A DNA stretch of 14,278 nt from an uncultured Bacteroidales bacterium. Lineage in GTDB: Bacteria > Bacteroidota > Bacteroidia > Bacteroidales > Paludibacteraceae. Of the stretch, positions 12,331 to 14,278 are shown in pieces. A program made the position numbers and the translations under genes. The DNA lies in assembly GCA_937886455.1 (NCBI GenBank), contig CALGCU010000136.1:1-14278 (forward strand). Direction: 5' to 3'. The notes under the pieces were generated by a model. That model searched no databases and was not told the origin of the DNA. It was given only the letters and a program-made list of their open reading frames with translations. Numbering within the stretch: position 1 is the first letter of the stretch; the number at the start of each line of letters is the position of its first letter.

Positions 12331-13897
12331 GTACAATTATAGGGAGTTTCTTTTTAAAACGTTTACCGGTTGTAGGGTGATAAGCTTCTAATATGAGAGC
12401 ATAAATACCGATTTCAGCATTGCGTCCCTTGATGGTGCTTCCATCCCAAATAAATTCTTCTTCTTCACCAGTCAAGGCATTGTCGGCAACTTGTGCTACC
12501 AGTAAGCCTGTGGGGGTGAAGATACGTAAGTTTGCTACATATCCCGCTTCCGGGAATTTGCAATGAATAACACAGATGTCGTCCCAACCATCGCCATCGG
12601 GTGAAAAGGTTTCCGGGGAAATATAAACCATCTCTTCTGTAGTTGTGGTGGTGATAGTGAACTGTGAGTTTTGGTAGCCCGGAGTGCCGTAGTGGCATGT
12701 ACTCGCAGCTGACATCCATGTGGAAGAGAGGTTGGGGGGTAGGTGTGGGTTTATACGTTCCAAGGCTACTCCTTTGTTACCTTTTACTAAGGGATGTTGC
12801 CATGAAGGGGTGTAGCTAACAGAGTCGGCTATTACTCCGTTGGGGGAAAGTAAATAAAGTGTGGTTCCTTCGTTATTAAAGTTTTGAGGCCAGCTACATG
12901 TGTAAATGCAGGCAGAATCTTCTACTTGGAATTGATTGCGTAGGGCGATATCATCTTCACATAGAGCAGCTACACCGTAAGGCATGATGTAACTATTGTC
13001 AGGAAAACGATTACCGCTGTTGAATGAACCATCTTTCTTGCGTGTTGTGAGCCTCCATCCTTGCAGGGAGAGCACTTTGTTGCTAATATTGATTATTTCC
13101 CCATATTCTTGTTGGTCAGTCAATGGCTCATACATAATCTCGTTTATGAGAAGATCTTCTATTGTGGCTCTATCTGTATATTCTACAGGTGGCGTGATGG
13201 TAGTGTCCACAGGTGGAAGGTCAATTCCTTCACGTCCGACAATATGTAGGTCGTCAAAGTAGAAGGACTTTCCGCGCGTCTTAGTACATGTGTATGCAAG
13301 TGCACAATAGGCAGATTGTTTCATTTTGAGATGTTCAATTGAGCCTTCTTCCACTTCTGCTGTTTCCAGGCTTGTGGGTGTGAGTTGCTGTGTGTAGAGC
13401 GTCCATATTCCTTTGTGCTGTGTAAGGCGGATACGTACTGTGGTTTTAGTGGCTTCAAACAGCCCTGCACGTCCTTGTATGAGGCAAGTACTTTTTCCAT
13501 TTTCTTTGTAAAACAAACAAACATTGTCGGGAGTGTTTCCCATGCGCAAATAGTAAGCTTGTTGGGATGTAGCCGGAGATGCTTGGCTCATTGCTACATA
13601 AAAAATGGAATAATTGACAGAGGAAGTGCTGTGGTCAAAAGAAACGGTGAGATTCCATTCTGCACTATCAATAGCTGTGCTTGGGGTGGAAATGTAGTGC
13701 GTACTTGCTGTATCTATGTTGCTTTGTAGTTTTCCTCCGTTTTCAGGGTTGATGATAAAAGCGGTCGTGTCGCCTTGCCAAGTTGGGTTTTCAGAGAGGT
13801 TGCCATCATGAAAATCATCGTCTATTGTAACAAGCACCTCTCCTCTCGTTGTGTGTAGCAACGAAAGAAACAAGATAAGGAGGCAGAAATGTTTCAT
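12320..13897 (-). CDS. Secreted lamin-tail domain protein with FlgD-like C-terminus
   Basis: Exported or surface protein of 525 residues; function unknown. A signal peptide is clear (basic start, hydrophobic core CLLILFLSLLH, likely cleavage near residue 19), with no lipobox cysteine. Residues about 25-220 look like a beta-sandwich (LamG-like) ending SFYFDDLHIVG. A proline/threonine linker follows (PPVDTTITPPVEY). Residues about 248-400 fit a lamin-tail domain: LLINEIMYEP (249-258), EIINISNKVLSLQGW, VALERINP and a GTPGYQN end. SPDGDGWDD (422-430) opens a FlgD-like Ig domain with TPTGLLVAQV and FIWDGSTIKGRNAEIGIYAL, which closes at the C-terminus. This architecture is frequent in Bacteroidota surface proteins. 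The C-terminal domain may act as an export or anchoring region, but I see no firm type IX signal. It starts 8 bases after folE and overlaps miaA. Confidence 0.85.
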   Translation of the reverse strand: MKHFCLLILFLSLLHTTRGEVLVTIDDDFHDGNLSENPTWQGDTTAFIINPENGGKLQSNIDTASTHYISTPSTAIDSAEWNLTVSFDHSTSSVNYSIFYVAMSQASPATSQQAYYLRMGNTPDNVCLFYKENGKSTCLIQGRAGLFEATKTTVRIRLTQHKGIWTLYTQQLTPTSLETAEVEEGSIEHLKMKQSAYCALAYTCTKTRGKSFYFDDLHIVGREGIDLPPVDTTITPPVEYTDRATIEDLLINEIMYEPLTDQQEYGEIINISNKVLSLQGWRLTTRKKDGSFNSGNRFPDNSYIMPYGVAALCEDDIALRNQFQVEDSACIYTCSWPQNFNNEGTTLYLLSPNGVIADSVSYTPSWQHPLVKGNKGVALERINPHLPPNLSSTWMSAASTCHYGTPGYQNSQFTITTTTTEEMVYISPETFSPDGDGWDDICVIHCKFPEAGYVANLRIFTPTGLLVAQVADNALTGEEEEFIWDGSTIKGRNAEIGIYALILEAYHPTTGKRFKKKLPIIVHGR

Positions 13898-13905
13898 ACT
13901 TGTGC

Positions 13906-14278
13906 TTATTTTCCACGAACCAAGTTCATGAATTCTTCGCGTGTTTTGGCGTGTTCAAAAACACCGGTGAAGTCTGAGGTGGTGGTGATGGAATGTTGTT
14001 TTTGCACTCCTCGCATCTGCATGCATAAATGCTGTGCTTCTATGACCACCATTACGCCCAATGGATTCAAGGTTTGTTGAATGCAGTCCTTGATTTGTGT
14101 TGTCATGCGTTCTTGCACTTGCATACGACGAGCAAACACTTCCACAACGCGAGCCACCTTGCTCAAGCCTGTAATGCGACCATTGGGGATATAGGCAACA
14201 TGCGCTTTACCAAAGAATGGGAGCAAATGATGTTCACACATTGAGTAGAAATCAATGTCCTTCACGATGACCATTTGG
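13906..14278 (-). CDS. folE: GTP cyclohydrolase I (partial, cut by window edge)
   Basis: C-terminal part, about 124 codons, of GTP cyclohydrolase I, which opens GTP to dihydroneopterin triphosphate at the head of folate (or queuosine/biopterin) synthesis. The zinc-binding CEHHLLPFFGKAHVAYIP and the later Cys in QHLCMQMRGVQKQ give the three classic metal ligands (Cys, His, Cys). RGVQK...SITTTSDFTGVFE is the family's conserved end. The first ATG in the window (14274) is internal: the frame stays open to the edge and family proteins carry about 70 more residues, so the true start lies to the right beyond 14278. It is the first visible gene of the minus-strand run folE - lamin-tail protein - miaA; the promoter is outside the window. 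Confidence 0.95.
   Translation of the reverse strand, partial: QMVIVKDIDFYSMCEHHLLPFFGKAHVAYIPNGRITGLSKVARVVEVFARRMQVQERMTTQIKDCIQQTLNPLGVMVVIEAQHLCMQMRGVQKQHSITTTSDFTGVFEHAKTREEFMNLVRGK

Overview
The window reads as a Bacteroidota chromosome segment, most likely order Bacteroidales (Prevotella or Bacteroides-like). Four upstream regions carry a TAnnTTTG box, and in each a TTTG or ATTG lies 19-20 bases further upstream. This is the Bacteroidota promoter form (-33 TTTG / -7 TAnnTTTG), not the E. coli -35/-10. Gene starts mostly lack strong Shine-Dalgarno sequences. The encoded families also fit: a lamin-tail surface protein, a lipoprotein glutaminyl cyclase of the M28 type, and an SPFH protein paired with a small ribbon-helix-helix protein. 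Genus-level placement is inference.

Layout, left to right. Bases 1-150 hold a GC-rich array of very small perfect palindromes. Bases 182-1539 hold an SPFH membrane protein and a 61-residue ribbon-helix-helix protein, preceded by a promoter and an inverted repeat GATATCA-N3-TGATATC that looks like an operator. Bases 1556-3591 hold a probable two-gene unit: a YbdG-like mechanosensitive channel and a DUF3784-type membrane protein written in strikingly G/T-rich code. A hairpin terminator and then a near-consensus promoter separate it from a stand-alone GNAT-like protein (3754-4881), which ends at its own terminator.

Bases 4882-5186 form a dense intergenic island. It shares modules with the array at the left edge and adds two palindromes and a consensus promoter. 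That promoter drives a tight rightward operon: a PlsC-type acyltransferase, the CCA-adding enzyme (cca), the ribosome-associated GTPase HflX, and a glutaminyl cyclase lipoprotein. The last two overlap by one base.

The right part is on the minus strand and converges on the operon at a bidirectional terminator (10227-10260). Threonine 3-dehydrogenase (tdh) has its own promoter. Upstream of it lies a compact run folE (cut by the window edge) - lamin-tail/FlgD-like surface protein - miaA, with 8-base spacing and then an 11-base overlap.

Most genes are housekeeping. The parts least explained by known families are the mini-palindrome array and its second copy at 4983-5049, the promoter island, and the SPFH/ribbon-helix-helix/operator unit. 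I saw no tRNA, rRNA, CRISPR array, insertion sequence or phage gene.
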